Shown: one piece after another, positions 57,117 to 64,000 of the stretch | How the letters are laid out: every line of letters begins with the position of its first letter | How positions within the stretch are numbered: the first letter of the stretch is position 1 | Origin: Candidatus Saccharimonadota bacterium | GTDB taxonomy: Bacteria; Patescibacteriota; Saccharimonadia; Saccharimonadales; UBA4665 | DNA length: 64,000 nt | NCBI GenBank assembly: GCA_013289705.1 | Contig: JABCZM010000007.1 | Coordinates: 29,576-93,575 of the forward strand | Direction of reading: 5' to 3' | Made by a program: the position numbers and the translations under genes | The notes under the pieces: model-generated | Seen by the model: the letters and a program-made list of their open reading frames with translations, nothing else | The model's database searches: none | Told to the model about the DNA's origin: nothing

Positions 57117-58562
57117 CTAGTAGGGATTTGAAGTTTGGGCTGGTTTGTCGTCGTTGTCGCCTGCGATACGGGCTTTTTTGTCTTTGATGTGGCGTTGCAG
57201 AGCTGAATTGTCGGCTTTAGTAGGGCTGACACCGTGTTTGTGGGTGACGTGTTTTTCGATGAACCAGATCTGGATTGGGGTGCCTTCGAAGCCGTAGCTT
57301 TCGCGCAGGTTTCGTTCTAGATAACGACGGTAGCTCCAGTGGACGAAGAGGCTGTGAGAACCGAATATTTTGAATGCTGGCGTGGGGTTGTCGGTTTCTT
57401 GCACCATGTAATTGAGCTTTGGTGCGCGGTTTTTGAGTCCGGCCGGTGGGTGTTTGTCGGTAACGATTTTGAGCCAACGGTTGAGTTCTGGTGTGGCGAT
57501 GCGTTTGTGGCGCTGCTCGTCGATTTGCTGCGCTAGCTCAAATAATTGCGTGACGTTGTGACCGGTGATTGAGCTGGTGAAGATTAGTGGGGCCCAAGGC
57601 ACGAAGTCGTAGCTGTGTTTGATGCGTGGTGCTAGTTCATCGCGGGTAAAGGCGTCTTTGCCCTCTACGGCGTCCCACTTGCTCACAACCAATATGAGGC
57701 CTTTACCGGCTTCTTTGATCATGCCAGCGATTTTCTGGTCAAGTGCGACGTTGAGTTCGTTGGCGTCCATAAGCATTAGGCAGACGTCGGCCTGTTCGAT
57801 GGCGGCAATGGCGCGGATAACGCTGAAGCGTTCAATGCCGACTTCTATCTTGCCGCTGCGGCGAATACCGGCGGTGTCGAGTAGTTCGATCTCACGGCCG
57901 GCGTATTTGACGGCTGTGCGGTTGACGTCGCGGGTGGTGCCGGCTTTGTCAGCTACGATGGCCTGTTGTTTTTTGGCTAAGGTATTAAAAAGGAGCGACT
58001 TGCCAACGTTTGGGCGGCCCAAGATAGCGATCCGTAGGCGGTCGTCGGCTTCAGCAAAACTGGCTTTGGGGATGACGCTAATAATGCGGTCTAACAGATC
58101 ATCAATCCCTTTGTTTTGGGTGGTTGTGGTGGCAATCATTGGCTTGATACCGAGCCGCTCAAACAGTGCGAAATCGGGTTTTTTGACTTTGTCGGCTTTG
58201 TTGATGACTAGAAATACGGGTTTGCGACTTTTGAGGGCTAATTTTGCCACTCGGCGGTCTTCTTCGGTGATGGGGATATCGGCTTCGACCACGACCCAGA
58301 TAACGTCGGCGCTATCGGCGGCTTGGAGGATTTGCTCTTGAATGGTGAATTCAAATTCGTCTTCGGCGTCTTTGATGCCGGCGGTGTCGACCAGCCAAAA
58401 ATCTTGCTCTTTCCAGCTGGCTTTGGCGGTGATGCTGTCACGGGTCGTCCCTGCTTCGCGGGCCACAATTGCTTCCTTGCGCTCTAAAATCGCATTGAAC
58501 AGACTAGATTTGCCAACGTTAGCACGCCCAACGATGGCGACGATTGGTAATTTTTTACTCAT
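57117..58562 (-). CDS. der: GTPase Der (EngA), ribosome assembly
   Basis: 481-aa protein with two GTPase domains in tandem, needed for 50S assembly. First P-loop GRANVGKSSLF near residue 12 with DTAGI and NKADK; second P-loop GRPNVGKSLLF near 183 with LDTAGIRR and SKWDA; C-terminal KH-like domain (~350-440) with NYMVQ and FGSH. The tail is basic/Asp-rich. TATAAT (58571-58576 on this strand) ends 8 nt before the ATG. Confidence 0.97.
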   Translation of the reverse strand: MSKKLPIVAIVGRANVGKSSLFNAILERKEAIVAREAGTTRDSITAKASWKEQDFWLVDTAGIKDAEDEFEFTIQEQILQAADSADVIWVVVEADIPITEEDRRVAKLALKSRKPVFLVINKADKVKKPDFALFERLGIKPMIATTTTQNKGIDDLLDRIISVIPKASFAEADDRLRIAILGRPNVGKSLLFNTLAKKQQAIVADKAGTTRDVNRTAVKYAGREIELLDTAGIRRSGKIEVGIERFSVIRAIAAIEQADVCLMLMDANELNVALDQKIAGMIKEAGKGLILVVSKWDAVEGKDAFTRDELAPRIKHSYDFVPWAPLIFTSSITGHNVTQLFELAQQIDEQRHKRIATPELNRWLKIVTDKHPPAGLKNRAPKLNYMVQETDNPTPAFKIFGSHSLFVHWSYRRYLERNLRESYGFEGTPIQIWFIEKHVTHKHGVSPTKADNSALQRHIKDKKARIAGDNDDKPAQTSNPY

Positions 58563-58668
58563 TAGGCATCATTATAACAGAGGTAGCTAATATTGACAAA
58601 CAAATAAAAATATATTGATGTGTTGTCACTTGGACGATGTCTGACGCGGCTGCTGAACTCTGAGCAAA

Positions 58669-59337
58669 TTATGCTTCGGTGGCTATACTGTCGCCGGATT
58701 TCAAATCGCCTAATGAATAGTCGCCAAATTGGGTGCGATGGAGGGTTTTTACTTCGTAGTTTAGGGCGGCGAAGGTGCGGCGAATTTGGCGGTTGCGGCC
58801 TTCGTGCATAGTGACGATCCACGATACATCGTCGCCATCTTTTTGGCGGGTTAATTGTAGTTTGCTGATGCCGTCGTCTAGTTTGATGCCATGATCGCTA
58901 ATCATTTGGTGGTGGAGCGGTTGGAGTGGTTTGTAGAGCGTGACTTCGTAAGCTTTGGTTTTTTGTTTGCTTGGGTGGGTTAGATTGTTGGCGAGATCGC
59001 CGTCGTTGGTAAGTAATAACAATCCCGAAGAATCTTTATCGAGTCGACCGACGGGTTTGAGCAAGATATATGCTGTGGGTAGGATGTCGTAGATTGTTTT
59101 ACTGCCTTGGCCGTCACGGCTCACTACGTAGCCTGCGGGCTTGTTGAATATGATGGTGGTTACGGTGGCTGGCGGTGTGACAGTACGACCGTCCAGTGTG
59201 ACGTTGTCGATGCTGGTGATGTCTTGGCCTTGCGAGGGTTGCTTGCCGTTGACGGTGACACGACCGCTTAGAATGGCGCTATCAGCCTTCCGGCGACTCA
59301 GGCCACTGGCGCTGGCAATAAATTTATTAATACGCAT
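58669..59337 (-). CDS. RsuA/RluB-family rRNA pseudouridine synthase
   Basis: 222 aa. N-terminal S4 RNA-binding domain (MRINKFIASASGLSRRKAD) and catalytic domain with the active Asp in VGRLDKDSSGLLLLTNDG, then HEGRNRQIRRTF. Likely modifies a 16S or 23S position; RsuA versus RluB/E/F cannot be told. ATG 59337 is chosen because TATACT (59344-59349 on this strand) ends 6 nt upstream; a frame extension to 59430 overlaps the response-regulator gene and lacks homology. Confidence 0.93.
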   Translation of the reverse strand: MRINKFIASASGLSRRKADSAILSGRVTVNGKQPSQGQDITSIDNVTLDGRTVTPPATVTTIIFNKPAGYVVSRDGQGSKTIYDILPTAYILLKPVGRLDKDSSGLLLLTNDGDLANNLTHPSKQKTKAYEVTLYKPLQPLHHQMISDHGIKLDDGISKLQLTRQKDGDDVSWIVTMHEGRNRQIRRTFAALNYEVKTLHRTQFGDYSLGDLKSGDSIATEA

Positions 59338-59365
59338 GGGCTTAGTATATCGGAAGCAGGCGGTT

Positions 59366-60787
59366 TTAGAGAGCGATGCTGGTGGGATCAGGAGTGTTGG
59401 GATCGTCTTGGGCTGGTGCTGTTGGAACAATGGGTGTCGGTGTGGGTGCTGGCTCTGCCACTGGTGTGACAGTTACTTCGGTTGGAACCGTTGGAATGGC
59501 AGACTTACGCTCTTCGGCGGCTAATAGTTCATTAATATCTGGCTTGGTGATCGAATCGCTGAGTGGCTGGATGACTTTTTTGTGGGCGATTGTGACACCG
59601 TCGCTAGAGCTGTCGTTGCCTGCGGCTGGTGTCTCTGGTGGAGCAGTTTCGGGTTCTGTTTCCTCAACTGCTGCAGTGCTGACTGGAGCGGCTGGAATGA
59701 CGGGTGGTGAGACTTCTACGGCTGTGACGTCCGATGGTTTTTGATTGGCGGCAGCGGCCAATGAGTCGACAGCGTCGGTCATGGTTTTGTCGTTTTCGCT
59801 GGTGGCTGGAACTGATTCGATAGCGGCTGATGCTGCGGTAACGGGAGTTGGCTCAGCGGGCTGTTGCTGTATGAAGTTTGCGATTTGAGCGGTCATTTCG
59901 GCAGTTTCTTGAGCGGCAGTGGCTGGTTCAGCAGCGGCTGCAGATGTTACGGCAGCGGTTACGGCGGTTGCGTCTGCTTGGGTTGGAGCCTGCGGTGTTG
60001 ATGCCGCTGGAGCTGGCTCAGGGGCGGACGCGGGTATTGGCTCTGGGTTCTCCGTTGCGACAGCTGGTTTGGTAGTTATGGGTTCGGGGGTTGGTTCGGT
60101 TGGGGTTGGTGTAATGGTCGTCGGGGCAACCGGTGTTGTTACTACGGGTTCAGGGGTCGATGGAGGTATAGCAACGGCGACTGGCTCAGGGACGACTACG
60201 GGTTCGGCCGGTACGACTGGGACCGGTTCTGGTTCGGTGACTGGCTCGTCTACGGCAGCGGTTGCAGGTACCAGTTCGGGCTCTGCTGGTATAACAGTGG
60301 GAGCTGTGGGCGTTGGTATGGTAATGGGTGCGACAGCCGGTTGTGCTGCAGGTGCTTGTTCGGCGGCGGTTGCAGGCTCGGCTGCTGACACTGCGGGTGA
60401 CGCAGGTTCAGCGGGCGGTTCGGTATCAAGCAATTGGTGTGTGGTTTTGACGATGTCCTCTAGGGTTACCTGAGATTTGACTAGATAGCGGTCGGCGCCT
60501 AGCTGGTCGGCTCGCGTTTTGTCTTCGGCTTGACCGAGTGCGGTGAGCATAATTACTTTGACCTCTTTGAGGCCTTCGGTGTTGCGAAGGATATCGAGCA
60601 TTTCGAAGCCGCTGATTTTGGGCATCATCACATCAGAAATTACCAGGTCTGGTTTTTCACTCTTGGCGATAACTAGTGCCTGTTCTCCATCGCTGGCAGT
60701 GACGATATCGTAGCCTTCGGCTTGCAGGCGAGCTTCATAAATTTCGCGGAGGTTGTTGTCGTCTTCGACTAGTAGAACTTTTGCCAT
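59366..60787 (-). CDS. Response regulator with receiver domain and long Pro/Ala/Glu-rich tail
   Basis: 473 aa. Residues 1-~122 are a full receiver: VLLVEDDNN, acceptor Asp in LVISDVMMPK, Thr in MLTALG and Lys in RYLVKSQ. The remaining ~350 residues are low-complexity (Pro, Ala, Glu, Thr, Val; repeated PAEP/VPEP-type units), predicted disordered, with no DNA-binding domain. Receiver is a paralogue of the one at 9284-9775. The histidine kinase lies just upstream on the same strand (gap ~80 nt), so they form a pair. Confidence 0.9.
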   Translation of the reverse strand: MAKVLLVEDDNNLREIYEARLQAEGYDIVTASDGEQALVIAKSEKPDLVISDVMMPKISGFEMLDILRNTEGLKEVKVIMLTALGQAEDKTRADQLGADRYLVKSQVTLEDIVKTTHQLLDTEPPAEPASPAVSAAEPATAAEQAPAAQPAVAPITIPTPTAPTVIPAEPELVPATAAVDEPVTEPEPVPVVPAEPVVVPEPVAVAIPPSTPEPVVTTPVAPTTITPTPTEPTPEPITTKPAVATENPEPIPASAPEPAPAASTPQAPTQADATAVTAAVTSAAAAEPATAAQETAEMTAQIANFIQQQPAEPTPVTAASAAIESVPATSENDKTMTDAVDSLAAAANQKPSDVTAVEVSPPVIPAAPVSTAAVEETEPETAPPETPAAGNDSSSDGVTIAHKKVIQPLSDSITKPDINELLAAEERKSAIPTVPTEVTVTPVAEPAPTPTPIVPTAPAQDDPNTPDPTSIAL

Positions 60788-60869
60788 AGCGTGTATTGTT
60801 ATCCGTTTATGCTTATGTTTTTCATAATTGTACCATGAATGTTACGCAAAATCTCTCCGGTAATCATGC

Positions 60870-62129
60870 TTATTGTTTCGTGGGGGATGTTATGGACGTC
60901 ATAGTTGCTGATTGAGTTTCTGTGGCCTGCAATTGTTCGGCACGGGCTGAGCTTATGCGAGGTAAATTGATGAAGAACGTACTGCCTTTTCCCTGCTCGC
61001 TTTCTACCCAAATGCGGCCGTCATAGAGCTCGACAATTTTGCGACAAATAAACAATCCTAGGCCAGTACCACCGATGGTGCGAGTGGCGGAGCTGTCGAC
61101 ACGGTAAAATTTCTGGAACAGATGAGGGATATCTTCGGCGGGAATGCCGGGACCGGTGTCTTTGACATAAAATTGGACGACTTGATCGTTGCCGGTCAGG
61201 CCAATACTCACCTTGCCTGTATCGGTGTATTTGACGGCATTGTCGAATAGGTTGGTGATGACTTCGCGCATGCGATCAGGGTCAATTTCGGCGTAATATA
61301 ATGGCCGCACAACGCGTGAGCTACCGGCTGTAGCGTCGATGCTCTGGCTGCTGGCACCGACAACAAAATCCATAAATAAACCTTTTTTCTCGGCTGAAAA
61401 TTTGAGGTCGCTAGTGAGCTGCTCCAGATAAGCACCAACTTCTACTACTTTTGGATGATTGGTGAGTCGACCATCTTCGGCTTTGGCACTGGTAAGTAAA
61501 TCTTGAAACAGTCGGCCTAGGTGTTCGGTGCTAGCGTGGGCTTTTTCGAGGTAATCACGGGCCTTGGAGTCGATGATGGCGACCTTTTCGTTCAATGCTA
61601 AGCTTAAATAGCCTTCGATGGCTGCAACGGGTGTGCGCATTTCGTGGCTGGCGGTGCTAATAAATTCTGCGCGGCGGTTTTCGTCCTGACGTTCTTGACT
61701 GACATCACGGAAGATGCCAACGGCGCCGGTGACGCGCTTGTTATCGTCGATGAGGGGTGAAATGCTAAAGCTAACACCGATGATTTTGTTTGATTTGGTG
61801 ATGATATTGGCTGTATTATCACGGGTTGCTTGGCCAAGTTTAAGTACCTGGCCAATGGCTGCCTGGGTATCTTCGACGGCTTGACCTTTGGCATCGACGA
61901 ATCGAAACACTAATTGCCAGTCAAGTCCTTCGGCCTCGGTGTCGCTCCAGCCGGTAATGGCCACTGCACCAGGGTTAAATAATTGGATGAGTCCTTGGTC
62001 GTCGACTAGTACGACGCCGTCATCAATCGCGTTGAGGATAATACTAGATTTGAGTTTTTCGGTACGCAAACTGGTCGCCAGTTTGCCACGACTTGAACCC
62101 GATTTTTTGCCAAACAACCTAAATGACAT
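60870..62129 (-). CDS. Soluble PAS-domain sensor histidine kinase
   Basis: 419 aa, no membrane helix, so cytoplasmic sensing is likely. PAS domain (~30-150: LNAIDDGVVLVDDQGLIQLF... VTGAVGIFRDVS), dimerisation/phospho-accepting domain with His in STASHEMRTPVAAIEGYL, then an ATPase with N-box TNLFDNAVKYTD, DTGPGIP and GTGLGLFICRKIVE. All catalytic motifs are intact, unlike the kinase-like gene at 17912. Encoded upstream of its presumed partner at 59366-60787. Confidence 0.94.
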   Translation of the reverse strand: MSFRLFGKKSGSSRGKLATSLRTEKLKSSIILNAIDDGVVLVDDQGLIQLFNPGAVAITGWSDTEAEGLDWQLVFRFVDAKGQAVEDTQAAIGQVLKLGQATRDNTANIITKSNKIIGVSFSISPLIDDNKRVTGAVGIFRDVSQERQDENRRAEFISTASHEMRTPVAAIEGYLSLALNEKVAIIDSKARDYLEKAHASTEHLGRLFQDLLTSAKAEDGRLTNHPKVVEVGAYLEQLTSDLKFSAEKKGLFMDFVVGASSQSIDATAGSSRVVRPLYYAEIDPDRMREVITNLFDNAVKYTDTGKVSIGLTGNDQVVQFYVKDTGPGIPAEDIPHLFQKFYRVDSSATRTIGGTGLGLFICRKIVELYDGRIWVESEQGKGSTFFINLPRISSARAEQLQATETQSATMTSITSPTKQ

Positions 62130-62253
62130 AGTACTTTATTTGACCCCACCACTATCGAACGATACGTTTTGCATATTTCTTATGCTTTATTATCTGTTGT
62201 ATTGCCTACTTTTGCAATCGGTTCATTTTTACTACTGCTCCAACCCGCGCTAT

Positions 62254-62625
62254 CTATTGGTAATAGTTGATCCATACGTGGTTTGTCGCCGCAACTGCGC
62301 CTGCCGTGACAATATCAATGCCACCAGTCATTTTAATAGGGGTAGCAAAATTGATCACCATTGGACTGAGGCTGGCGGCAACTGTTGTCAGTAAGTTTAT
62401 TACCTTTAGTGGCGTGCCACTCTTGTCTTGGACAGTAATCGTGCTGGTTGTTCCTGCCGTTGCCGCCATAATAACGACGCAAGAAACATAACAGGTGGCA
62501 GATGTTGGTGTCGTGGTTGCATTTGCCGTAATGACTGCCGCGTAAGGGTTTAATATCAGAGCATTCCCAGAGACAACGAATGAACTTGCGGAAGTTGCTA
62601 TTAAATCTTGTGTACCAGTGCTCAT
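62254..62625 (-). CDS. Small Ala/Thr-rich protein, virion- or surface-like
   Basis: 123 aa, dominated by Ala, Thr, Val and Ser with alternating beta-type segments (TSTITVQDKSGTPLKVI, INFATPIKMTGGIDIV). No signal peptide. Composition and the ending NHVWINYYQ resemble small phage structural proteins, but no family is recognised. Starts 2 nt after the stop of the larger repetitive gene upstream, so they are cotranscribed. Confidence 0.6.
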   Translation of the reverse strand: MSTGTQDLIATSASSFVVSGNALILNPYAAVITANATTTPTSATCYVSCVVIMAATAGTTSTITVQDKSGTPLKVINLLTTVAASLSPMVINFATPIKMTGGIDIVTAGAVAATNHVWINYYQ

Positions 62626-62627
62626 AG

Positions 62628-64000
62628 TTATACGCTCAATTCATAATCTACGCCGTACGTTAGCGTACCGCTTACGGTTGTTACTACTTGGATGGTTCTT
62701 GGCACCATGTCATTGGCTACGGCATTTGCAGATGCGGTTGCACCAGGGAAAATACGGAGCGGTGTTACTGCTACTGCTGCCAAGGCTGTACTGGTGAGTA
62801 TGGGGTAGGAATAGCCTGATGAGGTTGCTCCGCTAATAGCGACCGTTAGGCTGCCCGAGGTGAACGCGGAAATACTCACGACAATAACAGCCTTTGAGGC
62901 ATTATAAGTGGTTACAGAAACACCGGCGTTAGAAGCAGTTGTGCCTGCAGCAATGACTGCGCCTGTCGTATTGTTACGTTGCCGGTCATAGGTGGTTCCA
63001 TTGTGAGCAATTACTCCCGTAGCAAGAACACTTGTAGCGGTTATTCCATCTGTGAGCACCGCCATAGCAGCAGCACCTGATAATGAAGAGCCAGAGTTTA
63101 TGCCCATGTAGAAGGCAGTACTGGGTACTGCAGAGCCGGTAGTATTATTTGATGATACTTGAATAGTATTTGTGTTATTTGAATACGGAGTCGTGAAGAA
63201 CATAACGGTACCAGCGGTTGTGCCTGCCGAGATACCGGTCACATTAAGTCTAAAATAGCGGAAGTTCAATGGACCAACATATGTGTTGGTAGTAGTTGAT
63301 GAGGATACGAGAGGAGTACCACCCACGGCACCGGAAGACAATAAGCCGATCCCATACCAGTTCACATTATCGTTACTTCCCTGCCACGTCACGGTAGAAC
63401 TTGTGCCCTGAGAGGCTATTTGCACGCTCACTGAGGCATAACCACCACCGTCGGTCGTGCCAACCGCCTGGACGGTGGTCGTCGTAAAGGCTACCGAAAG
63501 ATAGGCCCGCCCAACCAGCTGGGCATTCTGCCCCGCAGCCGTACCATCGTTCTTCAGGATGTTGGCTGTATTGGTGCCGTCACTAATCAGGGCATTAACG
63601 TTCCCTGAAGTATCAGTTTTGAGGCGCTGAAAGTTAGTACCGTCGAAACCCATTGCTCCAGTCGCTACAACACCCGTGCCGGTTGTCCCGGCGGCGGATG
63701 CGGCCGAACGCTGCCGATCCCAGGTCGTTCCGTTGAATACTGCATTGTCAGCATACACGTTCAGACCGCTAGCGCCGTTAGCTCCATCTGCTGGGGTTTG
63801 CGTGCCGACAACAGCGGCTCCTATAGAGTGCAAACTGCGAGCAGTGGTGAAGAACGAAATAGTTCCCGTAGTAGTACCGGACGTGTACGCGCCAGTGAAG
63901 TTCAAGCGGAAATAGCGACCAGGAAGCGGTCCTTGATAAGAGTTACCAGCAGTTGAGGTACCTGTAACTCCGGCACCTGTGGTCGATGTGGTGTTCTCTA
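62628..64000 (-). CDS. Repetitive Ser/Thr/Gly-rich protein, 5' end outside window
   Basis: At least ~457 residues; the frame stays open to the right edge. Internal repeats are visible: YQGPLPGRYFRLNFTG with GTTTGTISFFTT recurs as YVGPLNFRYFRLNVTG with GTTAGTVMFFTT, and GTTWDRQRSAASAAG recurs as GTTYDRQRNNTTG. Repeats of about 150-200 residues of beta-sandwich type plus this composition suggest a phage tail/capsid decoration or a cell-surface adhesin. Genes here and at 62254 may mark the border of a prophage or a surface island; no integrase or attachment site is in view. Confidence 0.65.
   Translation of the reverse strand, partial: ENTTSTTGAGVTGTSTAGNSYQGPLPGRYFRLNFTGAYTSGTTTGTISFFTTARSLHSIGAAVVGTQTPADGANGASGLNVYADNAVFNGTTWDRQRSAASAAGTTGTGVVATGAMGFDGTNFQRLKTDTSGNVNALISDGTNTANILKNDGTAAGQNAQLVGRAYLSVAFTTTTVQAVGTTDGGGYASVSVQIASQGTSSTVTWQGSNDNVNWYGIGLLSSGAVGGTPLVSSSTTTNTYVGPLNFRYFRLNVTGISAGTTAGTVMFFTTPYSNNTNTIQVSSNNTTGSAVPSTAFYMGINSGSSLSGAAAMAVLTDGITATSVLATGVIAHNGTTYDRQRNNTTGAVIAAGTTASNAGVSVTTYNASKAVIVVSISAFTSGSLTVAISGATSSGYSYPILTSTALAAVAVTPLRIFPGATASANAVANDMVPRTIQVVTTVSGTLTYGVDYELSV

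Noticed and set aside
59338..59430. 31-residue extension of the pseudouridine synthase
   Set aside because: It overlaps the promoter and the end of the response-regulator gene; the S4 domain begins at ATG 59337.
59919..60473. Long Gly/Ala/Thr-rich ORF on the plus strand
   Set aside because: Antisense shadow of the Pro/Ala-rich tail of the response regulator; composition bias removes stop codons on the opposite strand.
1..64000. tRNA, rRNA, CRISPR arrays and insertion sequences
   Set aside because: I looked for GGTTCGAxTCC-type T-arms, rRNA blocks, regular repeat-spacer patterns and transposase motifs and saw none convincing; a covariance-model search would settle the RNA genes.

Overview
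The window looks like chromosomal DNA of a Patescibacteria/CPR organism, most likely Candidatus Saccharibacteria (TM7). This is inferred from gene content, not from a marker-gene tree. Supporting signs are a compact genome with tiny or overlapping gene junctions, salvage-type nucleotide genes (hpt, pyrG) with no biosynthetic operons, a cell-division (dcw) cluster reduced to mraZ-rsmH-ftsL-ftsI-mraY-ftsW-murG-ftsQ, several receiver-only response regulators with a shared VKSQ signature, and a sigma-region-4/HARE-HTH protein. Release factor 2 is present and TGA is used as a stop, so the code is standard here (unlike Gracilibacteria/Absconditabacteria).

Layout: 1-3.1 kb carries the end of prfB, two unknown genes and a FitAB/VapBC-like toxin-antitoxin pair. 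3.1-9.8 kb is ftsE-ftsX, a PcsB-like CHAP hydrolase, a CtpA protease, pyrG and a receiver protein. 9.9-12.6 kb holds a 568-aa unknown protein and an FHA-domain protein with near-identical promoters, ending at a bidirectional terminator. 12.6-14.1 kb (minus) has rpmA and a Trm11-like methylase. 14.2-21.5 kb runs rightward: flippase-like membrane protein, xseAB, a methyltransferase fold, a degenerate histidine kinase/receiver pair, recO and glyS. 21.5-31.8 kb is a dense run of enzymes (hydrolase, def, SDR, S51 peptidase, HAD, a DUF4868/KwaB-like protein, RNase H, VOC, NYN, hpt, PIF1 helicase, PHP, CarS-like). 31.9-35.7 kb has a TrmB-like regulator divergent from a small cluster with a 2OG-Fe(II) oxygenase, then a Phd/VapC pair. 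35.7-40.4 kb has HADs, an aldo/keto reductase, YvcK and membrane-anchored unknowns. 40.5-49 kb is the dcw cluster, followed by a 650-nt gene-free stretch. 49.6-53.8 kb (minus) has the sigma4-HARE protein and topA. 54-57 kb has small genes, a frameshifted dprA and a roughly 370-nt candidate structured RNA. 57-62 kb (minus) has der, an rsuA-family synthase and a histidine kinase/response regulator pair. The last 1.7 kb encodes repetitive Ser/Thr/Gly-rich proteins resembling virion or surface proteins.

The most striking global signal is transcriptional. At least 24 genes have a -10 hexamer (often with an extended TGn) ending only 6-9 nt before the start codon and usually no ribosome-binding site, which implies leaderless mRNAs. 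I used this to choose several start codons. Other items of note are the candidate ncRNA at 55.65-56.02 kb, large nested palindromes at 4.75-4.87 and 57.02-57.10 kb, a perfect TGTGA-N6-TCACA palindrome at 53.85 kb, a two-component pair that has lost both phosphorylatable residues, and the orphan KwaB-like gene.
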